Part shown: positions 1-8,075 of the stretch, piece after piece
How the letters are laid out: the number at the start of each line of letters is the position of its first letter
How positions within the stretch are numbered: position 1 is the stretch's first letter
From: Pseudomonas congelans
GTDB lineage: Bacteria > Pseudomonadota > Gammaproteobacteria > Pseudomonadales > Pseudomonadaceae
Assembly (NCBI RefSeq): GCF_900103225.1
Contig: NZ_FNJH01000014.1
Location: 1-36,560 of the forward strand
Length of the DNA: 36,560 nucleotides
Reading direction: 5' to 3'
Position numbers and translations under genes: made by a program
Notes under the pieces: model-generated
What the model was told of the DNA's origin: nothing
The model's input: only the letters and a program-made list of their open reading frames with translations
Database searches by the model: none

Positions 1-3
1 GCC

Positions 4-30
4 CTGTAGGAGCGGACTTGTCCGCGAAGA
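4..30 (+). repeat. REP element, copy 1
   Basis: A Pseudomonas-type REP palindrome (GTAGGAGCGGACTTGTCCGCGAAG) with GC-rich inverted arms around a TTG centre. It is the first of three REP copies in 140 bases. Such elements usually sit in intergenic spacers, here just downstream of the 3' end of the HDOD regulator gene. Confidence 0.8.
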
Positions 31-68
31 GGGCGGTACATTCAATGCATTGGCTGCGTTTGGAAGAT

Positions 69-98
69 AGCCTTCGCGAACAAGTTCGCTCCTACAGG
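69..98 (-). repeat. REP element, copy 2 (inverted)
   Basis: The same REP family as copy 1 but in the opposite orientation (CCTTCGCGAACAAGTTCGCT followed by CCTACAGG). Copies 1 and 2 therefore form a REP doublet in inverted arrangement (a REPIN-like layout). Confidence 0.8.
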
Positions 99-112
99 AG
101 TATGCGGTACCT

Positions 113-140
113 TGTGGGAGCGAGCTTGCTCGCGAAGGCG
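113..140 (+). repeat. REP element, copy 3
   Basis: A near-consensus Pseudomonas REP (GAGCGAGCTTGCTCGCGAAG) in the same orientation as copy 1. It lies 12 bases beyond the stop codon of the HDOD regulator gene and could fold at the 3' end of that transcript. Confidence 0.85.
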
Positions 141-151
141 TCGGTGGGCTT

Positions 152-1546
152 TTACTTTTCGGGCGAACCCTGAACAGCGCCGTCCGAATCCTCTATCGCA
201 GCAGGCTCTTCAGCAGGTGCCTCAGGTGCCAGGTCGAGCAAGTCGGGCTCGTCTTCCTCTTCTGCCGCCTGAACAGCAGCTTCAGGCTCGGTAGGCAGCG
301 GCCTCAGCAAACTCGGATCCGTCACCCCGGTCAGCTTCTTGCGCAGGCGCTGCAAGTCACCCACGCTCAGCTTCAACAGCTTGGCCGATTTGGTCTTGAT
401 CAGCGTGGTGACACTTTCTTCCTCGCCCAGGCGCGCCATCTGCCCCGCCAGATTCATTGCCAGCACTTCGCGTGTGTAGATGCCGGTGTTGTACTGATAC
501 ACCGCAGCGATCAGCTCACGCAGTTCCAGCGGCAAACGCCAGCGGGTGCGCAGAGCAGAACCGAAGGCCGCGGAATACTGTTCCAGAAACTGCCCGATCA
601 CCTGCTCATCCAGCTGGCCGCCAGCCAGCAGCCACTCCTGCAGGCAACCCAATACCGCCAGGTCGCCCAGCGACTGCAACAGTCCGGCACAGAAACAGCG
701 CTCCGCATCCAGCTCCAGCATGCTGCCCAGAATGCGTGCGTAATCAGCCGTGCGTTGCGACAGGGTCCAGAGTTCATGGGCCTTGGCCAGCAACGCGTCG
801 TTGGTCAGCACCGCCATACGCTTTTTGGCCAGGCCAGACGCGATATTGGCGCCCTGCACCGGCCCGAGAATGGCCAGCGCCCCGCCCATGGTCTGGATCG
901 GCTTGCCCAGGTGTTGCGCCGCCGTGTTGGCGGCTGCGATCAAAACAGCGGTGATGTGCGGGTCGTTGCGCAGCTCCTGCTCCAGCAAGGTGACGTCGAT
1001 GCCACTGGCGGTCTGGCTGAGCTTCACCGCCGTGGCGACATCCACGAACAGCGGCGCGCCATCGGCTATGTCACGGCGTTTGTCGAGAAACTTGGTCAGG
1101 GTCAGACCCGGCGTCAGCGCGGGCACCGCACCTGCAACCGGGGCACTGTGTTCCAGCAACAGGCCTTCAAGGCGCTGGCGCAGTCCTTCGGTGTTCAGTG
1201 GTTTGGTCAGGTAGGCAGTCGGAGCCAGCGGCACGACCTCGCGTACGCTGGCGCTGTCATTGCGATTGCTGATCAGAATGAACGGGATGCCGGGCTGACG
1301 ACGCAGATTGCGCACGCCCCGCAGCAGGCTCAGGCCGTCGATCCCCGGCAGCTCGCGGGCGGCGATGATCAGGTCCGGCAGGTGTTTTTTCATCCACTCG
1401 ACGGCCTGTTTGCCATCGGTGCACATCTCCAGCTCGATATCCGCACGCACGCCCAGCACCAGGTCGCTGAGCGTCTCGCGAACCCACGGATCAGACTCGG
1501 CTATCAGTACGCGAGGAACGGTGGGCAAAACTACAGCGGTCATCAT
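152..1546 (-). CDS. Response-regulator-like protein with degenerate receiver and HDOD domain
   Basis: Residues about 12-132 form a CheY-like receiver fold and about 145-350 an HDOD domain, followed by an acidic, Glu/Ala-rich tail. The receiver keeps an acidic residue at the start (E17, D19) and the conserved Lys of the 'LTKP' motif. The phosphoacceptor position, expected in the DLIxxD-x-x-xP stretch, is Ala (A63 in PDLIIAARELPG). Phosphorylation at the usual site is therefore unlikely, and this is probably a pseudo-receiver. HDOD proteins are HD-like domains without clear hydrolase residues, often used in bacterial signalling. Two adjacent ATG codons are possible starts; the second (1543) has better spacing from GGAGAG. 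It is transcribed alone, away from gabT. Confidence 0.85.
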   Translation of the reverse strand: MMTAVVLPTVPRVLIAESDPWVRETLSDLVLGVRADIELEMCTDGKQAVEWMKKHLPDLIIAARELPGIDGLSLLRGVRNLRRQPGIPFILISNRNDSASVREVVPLAPTAYLTKPLNTEGLRQRLEGLLLEHSAPVAGAVPALTPGLTLTKFLDKRRDIADGAPLFVDVATAVKLSQTASGIDVTLLEQELRNDPHITAVLIAAANTAAQHLGKPIQTMGGALAILGPVQGANIASGLAKKRMAVLTNDALLAKAHELWTLSQRTADYARILGSMLELDAERCFCAGLLQSLGDLAVLGCLQEWLLAGGQLDEQVIGQFLEQYSAAFGSALRTRWRLPLELRELIAAVYQYNTGIYTREVLAMNLAGQMARLGEEESVTTLIKTKSAKLLKLSVGDLQRLRKKLTGVTDPSLLRPLPTEPEAAVQAAEEEDEPDLLDLAPEAPAEEPAAIEDSDGAVQGSPEK

Positions 1547-1629
1547 GACTCTCCGATGTCAATGCGATCACCTTAGCCAATGCAAACGTCCGGATATACC
1601 CAAAACAGCGAAATACCCTGCTCCAAAGC

Positions 1630-1659
1630 AAAAAAAACCCGTCGAAACGGGCTTTTTTT
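1630..1659 (-). terminator. Rho-independent terminator downstream of gabT
   Basis: A hairpin CCCGT-CGAA-ACGGG flanked by runs of A on one side and T on the other. Read on the minus strand it is a GC stem followed by eight T, directly downstream of the gabT stop. The A/T runs on both sides could let it act in both directions. Confidence 0.85.
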
Positions 1660-1702
1660 GTCTGTTTGGTCATAAATTAATCAATTCATGACTTCACACT
1701 TT

Positions 1703-2983
1703 TCACGCGATTTCAGCAAAGCATTCGTCGAGAATGGCCAGGCCGCGATTCAGCAATTCGTCTTCGGCGGTCAACGGCACCAGCACGCGCAACACGTTGC
1801 CGTAAGTACCGCAGGACAGCAGAATCAGACCCTTGTCACGCGCCTTGGCAACCACCTGAGCCACTGCAGCGGCGTTAGGCTTGTGCGAATCGCCGTCTTC
1901 GAACAGCTCGACAGCGATCATCGCACCCAACGCACGCACTTCACCGATAACCGGGTACTTGGCCTGCATCGCCTTGAGCGAGGTCACCAGACGCTCGCCA
2001 ACTGCCTTGCAGCGCTCCAGCAGGTGCTCTTCTTCGAAGATGTCCAGCACCGCCAGCGCCGCCGCGCAGGCCACCGGGCTACCGGCATACGTGCCGCCCA
2101 GACCGCCGGGTGCGATGGCGTCCATGTATTCAGCCTTGCCGCACACGCCCGCCAGCGGGAAGCCGCCTGCGATGGACTTGGCGAAGGTGGTCAGGTCGGC
2201 CGCAACGCCCATCTGCTCCATCGCGAAGAACGTGCCGGTACGGCCAGCGCCGGTCTGTACTTCGTCAGCGATCAGCAGAATGCCGTGCTTGTCGCACAGC
2301 TCGCGCAGACGCAGCATGAAGGCCTTCGGTGCCACGTAGAAACCACCCTCGCCCTGCACGGGTTCGATGATGATTGCGGCGATGTCCTTGGGCTCGGCGT
2401 CATTCTTGAAGATGCGCTCGATGCTGGCGATGGAATCGTCAACGCTCACGCCATGCAGTTCGCACGGGTACAGCGCGCGGAAGATTCCGCCCGGCATCAA
2501 ACCCATGCCGGCCGAGTACGGCACAACCTTGCCGGTCAGGCCCAGGGTCATCATGGTGCGGCCGTGGTAGGCGCCGGTGAAGGCGATAACGCCCGCACGG
2601 CCCGTCGCAGCACGGGCGATCTTCACGGCGTTTTCTACTGCTTCGGAACCAGTGGTCACCAGCAGGGTTTTCTTGTCGAAATCGCCTGGCACTTTGGCGT
2701 TGATTTTTTCGCACAGCTCGACGTAAGGCTCGTAGGCCAGTACCTGGAAGCAGGTGTGGCTCAGCTTGGTCAGCTGTTCTTGCACGGCAGCGATGATCTT
2801 CGGGTGCAGGTGACCGGTGTTGAGAACGGCAATACCGCCCGCGAAGTCGATGAATTCACGACCTTCCACGTCGGTAACGGTCGCGTTCTTCGCCGAAGCA
2901 GCGAAGATCGGGTGGATCTGACCAACGCCACGCGGGACGGCTGCATGGCGGCGTTGCATCAGGGATTCGTTAGTCTTGCTCAT
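1703..2983 (-). CDS. gabT: 4-aminobutyrate aminotransferase (GABA transaminase)
   Basis: Class III PLP-dependent aminotransferase of 426 residues, the usual GabT length. It transfers the amino group of GABA to 2-oxoglutarate, giving succinic semialdehyde and glutamate in the cytoplasm. Visible signatures are the GSE phosphate-binding stretch (112-114), Y139-H140 stacking region, D240 in LIADEVQTG for the pyridine nitrogen, and Schiff-base Lys K269 in TFAKSIAGGFPL. The start is supported by GAGGAA just upstream. It lies 179 bases downstream of gabD on the same strand, and the two probably form one unit that converts GABA to succinate. 5-Aminovalerate is a possible second substrate (DavT/DavD-like role), which cannot be distinguished here. 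Confidence 0.93.
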   Translation of the reverse strand: MSKTNESLMQRRHAAVPRGVGQIHPIFAASAKNATVTDVEGREFIDFAGGIAVLNTGHLHPKIIAAVQEQLTKLSHTCFQVLAYEPYVELCEKINAKVPGDFDKKTLLVTTGSEAVENAVKIARAATGRAGVIAFTGAYHGRTMMTLGLTGKVVPYSAGMGLMPGGIFRALYPCELHGVSVDDSIASIERIFKNDAEPKDIAAIIIEPVQGEGGFYVAPKAFMLRLRELCDKHGILLIADEVQTGAGRTGTFFAMEQMGVAADLTTFAKSIAGGFPLAGVCGKAEYMDAIAPGGLGGTYAGSPVACAAALAVLDIFEEEHLLERCKAVGERLVTSLKAMQAKYPVIGEVRALGAMIAVELFEDGDSHKPNAAAVAQVVAKARDKGLILLSCGTYGNVLRVLVPLTAEDELLNRGLAILDECFAEIA

Positions 2984-3162
2984 GTATTCCTCATTCGCCG
3001 CTCATCGGTCGGCGTGGGTCAAGGATCAAGCGGACCGGATCAACTGCGGCAGCATACGATGATCGACTGCTGCAGCCTTCAGGCCACCAGGAAACTGCGG
3101 TGCAACAAAAGCCGATGACACGTCGCTCTCGCGCGCCATCGGCTGCAATACCCAAGTGTCGG

Positions 3163-4605
3163 TCAGACCGACAGGCAGAGGTATTTGATTTCCAGATAAT
3201 CTTCGATGCCGTACTTGGAGCCTTCACGGCCCAGGCCGGACGACTTGATACCGCCGAACGGTGCCAGCTCGTTGGAGATCAGGCCGGTGTTGATACCCAC
3301 CATGCCATATTCCAGCGCCTCGGCGACACGGAACACGCGGCTCATGTTCTGCGCGTAGAAGTACGACGCCAGACCGAACTCGGTGTCGTTGGCCATTGCG
3401 ATCACTTCGGCCTCGTCCTTGAAGCGGAACAGCGGGGCCAGCGGACCAAAAGTTTCTTCCCGGGCCACGGCGGCGTCTTTCGACACGTTGACCAGAATGG
3501 TCGGCTCGAAGAACGAGCCTTCCAGGCTGTTGCCACCGGTCAGCACGGTTGCACCCTTGCTGACGGCGTCGGCAATGTGTTCCTTGACCTTGGCCACCGC
3601 CTTGTCGTCAATCAACGGACCGGTGGTGACGCCTTCTTCCAGGCCGTTACCGATCTTCAGCTTGCCGACTGCGGCCTTGAGCTTCTCGGCGAACGCGTCA
3701 TACACCGCGTCCTGCACGTAGATGCGGTTGGCGCACACGCAGGTCTGGCCGTTGTTGCGGTACTTGGAGATCATCGCGCCTTCGACCGCCTTGTCGAGGT
3801 CGGCATCGTCGAACACGATGAAAGGCGCGTTACCGCCCAGCTCCAGCGACACCTTCTTGATGTCCTTGGCGCACTCAGCCATCAGCTGACGACCAATATC
3901 GGTCGAGCCGGTGAAGGACAGTTTGCGCACGATCGGGTTGCCGGTCAGCTCGGCACCGATATCGCCTGCGCTGCCGGTCACCACACTGAACACGCCCGCC
4001 GGGATACCCGCACGCTCGGCCAGTTCAGCCAGAGCCAGTGCCGAGAACGGCGTTTGCGACGCAGGCTTGAGCACCATGGTGCAGCCCGCCGCCAGTGCAG
4101 GACCGGCCTTGCGGGTGATCATCGCTGCCGGGAAGTTCCACGGGGTGATCGCCGCCGTCACACCAATCGGCTGCTTGAGCACGATCAGGCGCTTGTCCGG
4201 CTGGTGACCAGGAATCACATCGCCATAGACGCGCTTGGCTTCTTCGGCGAACCACTCGATGAACGACGCGGCGTAGGTGATCTCGCCCTTGGCTTCGGCC
4301 AACGGCTTGCCCTGTTCCAGCGTCATCAGCAGACCCAGGTCGTCCTGGTTCTCGATCATCAGCTCGAACCAGCGGCGCAGCTTGTTGCCACGCTCCTTGG
4401 CGGTCAGCGCACGCCAGGCCGGCAGCGCCTTGTCAGCCGCCTCAATCGCCCGACGCGTCTCGGCTGCGCCCATTTTTGGCACCGTGCCGAGGATCTCGTT
4501 GTTGGCAGGGTTGTTGACCTTGATCGACTGACCACCGTCCGCGTCCAGCCATTGGCCGTTGATGTAGGCTTGCTGGCGGAACAGTGTGGAATCTTTGAGC
4601 TGCAT
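3163..4605 (-). CDS. gabD: NADP+-dependent succinate-semialdehyde dehydrogenase
   Basis: Aldehyde dehydrogenase superfamily, 480 residues, the normal GabD size. It oxidises succinic semialdehyde (or glutarate semialdehyde) to the acid. Key features are the PWNFP motif (155-159), the K180 cofactor region (LKPASQTP), FTGST at 231-235, general-base Glu E255 in LELGGNAPF, and nucleophile C289 in GQTCVCAN. A second Cys two residues later (C291) gives the CxC pair seen in GabD/SSADH enzymes, where a disulfide can switch off activity. AGGAGG lies six bases before the ATG. It is the first gene of the gabD-gabT pair. Confidence 0.93.
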   Translation of the reverse strand: MQLKDSTLFRQQAYINGQWLDADGGQSIKVNNPANNEILGTVPKMGAAETRRAIEAADKALPAWRALTAKERGNKLRRWFELMIENQDDLGLLMTLEQGKPLAEAKGEITYAASFIEWFAEEAKRVYGDVIPGHQPDKRLIVLKQPIGVTAAITPWNFPAAMITRKAGPALAAGCTMVLKPASQTPFSALALAELAERAGIPAGVFSVVTGSAGDIGAELTGNPIVRKLSFTGSTDIGRQLMAECAKDIKKVSLELGGNAPFIVFDDADLDKAVEGAMISKYRNNGQTCVCANRIYVQDAVYDAFAEKLKAAVGKLKIGNGLEEGVTTGPLIDDKAVAKVKEHIADAVSKGATVLTGGNSLEGSFFEPTILVNVSKDAAVAREETFGPLAPLFRFKDEAEVIAMANDTEFGLASYFYAQNMSRVFRVAEALEYGMVGINTGLISNELAPFGGIKSSGLGREGSKYGIEDYLEIKYLCLSV

Positions 4606-4747
4606 GTCGGCCTCCTAAACAGCATCGCCCGACAGGCGACGCGAACAATTGATATCGATGCACCCCAGTTGGAAGCCATCGTCAGGAAAACATTCCATCG
4701 GGTTCCAGCGCTGCGCAACGCATGAAGGCAGGAAGACCGAACAAGAG

Positions 4748-4765
4748 CGTTTGAAATCTCAAACG
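4748..4765. promoter_or_regulatory. Candidate operator upstream of gabD
   Basis: A perfect inverted repeat CGTTTGA-AATC-TCAAACG with 7-base arms, about 145 bases before the gabD start in the gabD-lysE intergenic region. The form suits a dimeric regulator. Which regulator binds is unknown. Confidence 0.4.
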
Positions 4766-4797
4766 AATCCTAGGCATTGCGGGGGGAAAGGACAATA

Positions 4798-4821
4798 GCC
4801 CGTTCGAAAAAAAGAACGGGC
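4798..4821 (-). terminator. Possible terminator hairpin downstream of the LysE-type gene
   Basis: A perfect 8-bp stem GCCCGTTC/GAACGGGC with a loop of mostly A residues (T on the minus strand). No clear T tract follows, so termination is not certain. Its position between the exporter gene and the gabD promoter region fits a boundary element. Confidence 0.35.
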
Positions 4822-4891
4822 GCAGGCAGGTGTGTGGTTTTTCGATCAGCGTCGAGCTCAGCTGCGGAGGGATTTTCCCGCTGCAGTAGAG

Positions 4892-5527
4892 TCAGGCTGC
4901 CCTGCCCTTCAAGGTAAACAGGCTCAACCCCAGACCAATGAACGACACGCCAAACACCCGATTGACGTTCTGGCGCCTGCGGGCTGAATTGAGGTGGCGC
5001 TTGAGCGTCTGTGCCAGCAGCACATAAAAGACGTGAGCAACCACAGAGCAGCCGGCGAAGGTCACGATCAACACCCCCGTCTGCTCCACCTGAAAGGTGC
5101 CGGGCTGGATGAACTGCGGCAGAAACGCGATGAAAAACAGGATCGCCTTGGGGTTGGTCAGCGCCACCGAGATGCCTTTGATAAACAGGCTGCCTGTGGA
5201 CACCGCCTTGGGCACGTTGGCCAGCGCATCAAATGCACTGCGCGCGCTACGCCACTGCTTGATCCCCAGATAAACCAGATACCCCGCGCCTGCGATTTTC
5301 AGCACCAGAAAGGCGCTGGCGGACGCTACCAGAACCGCGCCCAGCCCGGCCGTCACCGCCGTGGCAACCACGATCAAGCCCAAGGCGTTGCCGAGCGAAC
5401 CGACCATCGCCCTCGCCGGGCCGTGGGTGATTGAGTTCGACAGCGCCATGATCACCGCTGGCCCCGGTGTGAGGGTGACGAACAAAGCGATCATCGCGAA
5501 GCTGAGCCACTGTTGTAGCGATTCCAT
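4892..5527 (-). CDS. LysE/RhtB-family amino acid exporter
   Basis: A 211-residue inner-membrane protein with about six hydrophobic helices, the size and pattern of the LysE/RhtB superfamily. The N-terminal family motif TPGPAVIMALSNSITHG (about 20-37) with the following GSLGNALG is clear. Such proteins export amino acids or derivatives by proton antiport; the substrate cannot be read from sequence. GGGAGA lies seven bases before the ATG. It is transcribed towards gabD but separated from it by nearly 290 bases and a hairpin, so it is probably its own unit. Confidence 0.85.
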   Translation of the reverse strand: MESLQQWLSFAMIALFVTLTPGPAVIMALSNSITHGPARAMVGSLGNALGLIVVATAVTAGLGAVLVASASAFLVLKIAGAGYLVYLGIKQWRSARSAFDALANVPKAVSTGSLFIKGISVALTNPKAILFFIAFLPQFIQPGTFQVEQTGVLIVTFAGCSVVAHVFYVLLAQTLKRHLNSARRRQNVNRVFGVSFIGLGLSLFTLKGRAA

Positions 5528-5572
5528 TTTTTATTCTCCCTGTGGCGCAGGCATTAACCCACGTCTGTAGCG

Positions 5573-6841
5573 CTATCGATAATCCGGAAGCGTGAAAGAC
5601 TGCACCGCCGGAGTCAGCGCCCTGGCAGCACGCTTGCTGATAAAGGGCGTTGCCACCAACCGCTGCACGGCGCGCAGGATCTTCACCCCGGTCTGACTGC
5701 GAGGATGGACCAGACGCGGGACAAGTTTCGGCACGCTCTGCGACTTTTTCACCACAGGGCGCAGGACATATTCGTACGAGGCAAGCGCCTCTGCAATCGT
5801 ATCGGTCTTGGTGAGTTCGCCCGCCAGCACATACGCGCCAATCAGCGACAACGAAGCACCGACCCCACCCAGCGGCGTGACACACCACGCCGCATCGCCG
5901 AGCAGTACCACCGGGCCATTCGACCAGCGATCGATCTTCACCTGACGCAAGTCATCGAACCAGAAATCCTCCGCAGCCTCCATCCCCGCCAGCAGACGAG
6001 GCACCTCCCAACCGGCGCCTGCAAACGACGCCCGAAGAAACGCCTTCTGCTCGGCAACACTGTTGCCAACCGTCAGGTGGCTTCGGCCGTGCACATTAAA
6101 GAACGCACGCGTCGTACCGCGATTGTCCGGACGAACGCCCGCACTGCGCCCGCCCACCGCGTTATACCAGCGCGCCGTCTGGCTATCGGTCGGCGCACGA
6201 GGCACCGTAAAGAAGGCGCTGGCCAGGTCCATCCGACGTGGCTGGTTCTCGCCGGGGAACACCAGCTCCCGCGTGCGCGAGCCGACACCTTCGGCAATGA
6301 TCAACAGATCAAAACGCTCCTCGCCACCGCCCTCGAACGTGACCGACACGCCCTCCGCATCGTGCTCGACCGAGACGATACGATCAGCAAAGCGATAGAA
6401 CGCATCAGCAGACGACGCCTCATACAGCAGACGCGCAAGATCACCGCGCAACACCTCAAGCTCAGCCGTCGGGCCGTCCCCGTCCAGACCAGCCAGATCG
6501 ATGCGCGCCGCCGTGCGGTTATCCTCATCGACCCACGCAAGCCCCGTCTCGCCGGTGTTGAGCTCCTTCACCGCCTGCTCAAGCCCCATCAGGCGCAAGA
6601 CCTCCCGGGCCGCGCCCCGCACATCCACATTCTGCCCGCCATCACGAAAGGCAGGTGCCTGCTCGACAACCGTGACATCGCAATCACGCTGCGTCAGCCA
6701 CCAGGCCGCGGCACAACCCGCGATACTGGCCCCGGTAATAAGAACGCGGCACGGGCTGCGCTCGATGCTCTTGAACTGATTGATAAGAGGCCCTCGGTGA
6801 GCACGAACTGACGGAGTGGTATGGGGAGCATCATGCACCAC
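5573..6841 (-). CDS. FAD-dependent monooxygenase (PHBH-type)
   Basis: A flavoprotein monooxygenase of the p-hydroxybenzoate hydroxylase fold. An N-terminal Rossmann FAD motif (VLITGASIAGCAAAWWLTQ) is followed by VVEQAP. The GD motif VVLLGDAAWCVTPLGGVGAS contacts the flavin further on. Closest in style to TetX/aromatic-ring hydroxylases; the substrate is unknown. The start is unclear: the open frame runs upstream into tRNA-Arg, which cannot be coding. A GTG at 6841 is given here, an ATG at 6976 is possible, and none has a good ribosome-binding site. Homologues usually begin a few residues before the Rossmann motif, where no standard start codon is present, so the 5' end may have changed next to the tRNA hotspot. 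Confidence 0.75.
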   Translation of the reverse strand: MVHDAPHTTPSVRAHRGPLINQFKSIERSPCRVLITGASIAGCAAAWWLTQRDCDVTVVEQAPAFRDGGQNVDVRGAAREVLRLMGLEQAVKELNTGETGLAWVDEDNRTAARIDLAGLDGDGPTAELEVLRGDLARLLYEASSADAFYRFADRIVSVEHDAEGVSVTFEGGGEERFDLLIIAEGVGSRTRELVFPGENQPRRMDLASAFFTVPRAPTDSQTARWYNAVGGRSAGVRPDNRGTTRAFFNVHGRSHLTVGNSVAEQKAFLRASFAGAGWEVPRLLAGMEAAEDFWFDDLRQVKIDRWSNGPVVLLGDAAWCVTPLGGVGASLSLIGAYVLAGELTKTDTIAEALASYEYVLRPVVKKSQSVPKLVPRLVHPRSQTGVKILRAVQRLVATPFISKRAARALTPAVQSFTLPDYR

Positions 6842-6947
6842 CAGGCCGTTGTGCCGGTAGCGTAGGTCTGTTCCTTTATGGACGACAGATGGTGTGGGGT
6901 GATGAAAGGCTGTCGCCGGGTGATTTGTGTCGCACACCGCCCGCAAC

Positions 6948-6976
6948 TGGACGCCCCGTACCCATGTGAGTATCAT
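6948..6976 (+). promoter_or_regulatory. Promoter of tRNA-Arg(CCG)
   Basis: TGGACG (-35, 6948-6953), 17 bases, then TATCAT (-10, 6971-6976), followed by a GC-rich discriminator GGCGCCCGCG just before the mature tRNA. This layout is typical of growth-rate and stringently controlled stable RNA promoters. Confidence 0.6.
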
Positions 6977-6988
6977 GGCGCCCGCGTC

Positions 6989-7065
6989 GCACCAGTAGCT
7001 CAGCTGGATAGAGTACTGCCCTCCGAAGGCAGGGGTCGTGGGTTCGAATCCCGCCTGGTGCACCA
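6989..7065 (+). tRNA. tRNA-Arg, anticodon CCG
   Basis: A 77-base cloverleaf. The acceptor stem is GCACCAG/CTGGTGC, the D arm AGCTCAGCTGGATAGAGT, the anticodon stem CTGCC/GGCAG around loop CTCCGAA (anticodon CCG, reading CGG). The T arm is GTGGGTTCGAATCCCGC, with discriminator A and an encoded CCA. Its 3' end is the target of the accessory region: degenerate copies of it recur at 16987 and 19107. Confidence 0.95.
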
Positions 7066-7155
7066 TATTTTGCAGTCTGGATATGTCTTGAGTTTTGGAC
7101 AGTCTACGAAGAACTCCGAAAGCCCGCCTTGTGCGGGCTTTTTTGTTTTTGGCTT
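7053..7155 (+). repeat. att-like direct repeat, copy A (tRNA 3' end and flank)
   Basis: The intact tRNA 3' end (GCCTGGTGCACCATATT) followed by ATGTCTTGAGTTTTGGACAG, TCTACGAAGAACTCCGAAAG and the tRNA terminator. Copies B (16987) and C (19107) repeat the tRNA end and the GGACAGTCTAC-AAGAAC core in the same orientation. Direct repetition of a tRNA 3' end is the hallmark of tyrosine-integrase insertion, so this is read as the left attachment site of the accessory region. Confidence 0.7.
7121..7150 (+). terminator. Terminator of tRNA-Arg
   Basis: AGCCCGC-CTTGT-GCGGGCT stem-loop followed by a T-rich run, about 55 bases beyond the tRNA. A slightly altered copy with an interrupted T tract is present in repeat copy B at 17052-17070. 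Confidence 0.9.
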
Positions 7156-7231
7156 TAGCAATTCTCAAGATATGTCGGCATCCATCATCCGTGAGCATTC
7201 CGACAGCCTCCTAATGGTTGGTGAGATCAGC

Positions 7232-7933
7232 ATGTGCGATCCGCGCATCGTCGACTCGCGCAGGCACAATGCGGACCTGTTAGATAAGAAGATCAATCGC
7301 CGCGAGCCCCTTATCAACAGCCATTCCCTGATGGCGGGTTACATCGAGGCCATGAACACCTGGAAAGCCGATGAGCAGGAGCTGAATGAAAAACGTCAGA
7401 GCCTCAGCACCCGTCTTGAACAGATCAAACAACAGGCAGTAGAGGACATGGCCAAAGCCCGGCAGGCCGAAACGAACGCCGCGACTGCGTATGCACAGGC
7501 CGTCGCATGGGGCGACACCGAAGGCGAAAAGACCGCCAACGCCGATGCGCAAAAAGCCGCAAAAAACCTGGCAACCGCTGCCGAACATGATCGCCGACAA
7601 GGCCTGATCATATCCGCGCTGGAGCAGGAGCTGCTCACCGTGGATCGATACATCGCCGAAGCTCAGGAAAAGCATAAGGGGATAGAGCGCGACGCCCTGT
7701 GGCTTTCTCAAACAGTGCTGGAAGAGAAATGGAACGAGGCCGCTAGGGCACTCTTCGATGTGGGCGGAAGGCTGTGGGCAAATTACAACCTGCTCGGCCT
7801 TGATCAAGTGAGCCTGTTGAAACTGGCGGTTCCGCAGGAAGGCGAAACCGTCGGGAACTGGACGTGGCATGAACTATCCGGCCGAGCGCGCAACTACGGC
7901 GCGCAGGATCTGCTTCAGCTCAACAATATCTAG
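7232..7933 (+). CDS. Hypothetical coiled-coil protein at the island edge
   Basis: I do not recognise a family. The 233-residue product begins MCDPRIVDSRRHNADLLDKK and is mostly alpha-helical and Ala/Gln/Glu-rich, with long coiled-coil stretches (about 50-160) and a more hydrophobic, Trp-containing C-terminus. The MC-D/A-P beginning recurs in the partial gene at 17108, which follows repeat copy B in the same way. MC-starting, Ala-rich coiled-coil proteins occur among podovirus internal virion proteins, but that link is only a guess. The open frame extends upstream through the tRNA; the ATG at 7232 is chosen because GGTGAG precedes it and because the 17108 gene starts at the matching place. An ATG at 7172 is possible. 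Confidence 0.6.
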   Translation: MCDPRIVDSRRHNADLLDKKINRREPLINSHSLMAGYIEAMNTWKADEQELNEKRQSLSTRLEQIKQQAVEDMAKARQAETNAATAYAQAVAWGDTEGEKTANADAQKAAKNLATAAEHDRRQGLIISALEQELLTVDRYIAEAQEKHKGIERDALWLSQTVLEEKWNEAARALFDVGGRLWANYNLLGLDQVSLLKLAVPQEGETVGNWTWHELSGRARNYGAQDLLQLNNI

Positions 7934-7981
7934 ACACCTCAACAGTCTGCACTCGTGAGCCAACTGGAGGAACTAACGGAT

Positions 7982-8035
7982 GAAAGCAGTGAACAACACG
8001 GCGCTGATGTCGTCGGGGTATGGCTGAAGAAATAA
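7982..8035 (+). pseudogene. Fragment resembling the 3' end of an mvaT-family gene
   Basis: One frame reads ESSEQHGADVVGVWLKK-stop. The MvaT gene at 30923 ends EWKAEHGSDVVEGWLKK-stop. The last coding bases and first non-coding bases (TGGCTGAAGAAATAAAGCC) are identical between the two, so the match is at DNA level. Upstream of this point the similarity stops. It is best read as the leftover end of an MvaT/H-NS-type gene, which islands often carry, or as a recombination scar. Confidence 0.55.
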
Positions 8036-8049
8036 AGCCGCTTCACCTG

Positions 8050-8075
8050 AAAAAGGGCCCAGACGGGCCCTTTTT
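8050..8075 (+). terminator. Rho-independent terminator behind the mvaT-like fragment
   Basis: A perfect 11-bp stem AAAAAGGGCCC/GGGCCCTTTTT with loop AGAC. It can work in both directions and insulates the downstream GTPase operon from reading from the tRNA side. Confidence 0.85.

Noticed and set aside
1688..3118. Long plus-strand frame opposite gabT
   Set aside because: His/Gln-rich shadow of a well-supported gene; typical of high-GC antisense frames.
3100..4725. 541-residue plus-strand frame opposite gabD
   Set aside because: Antisense shadow of gabD with low-complexity Arg/His/Gln composition.
6842..7198. N-terminal extension of the FAD monooxygenase frame on the minus strand
   Set aside because: It crosses the tRNA gene and its promoter, and the added residues resemble no flavoprotein N-terminus.
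6878..7231. Open reading frame running through tRNA-Arg into the coiled-coil gene
   Set aside because: It would translate the tRNA and its terminator; the real start is after the terminator.
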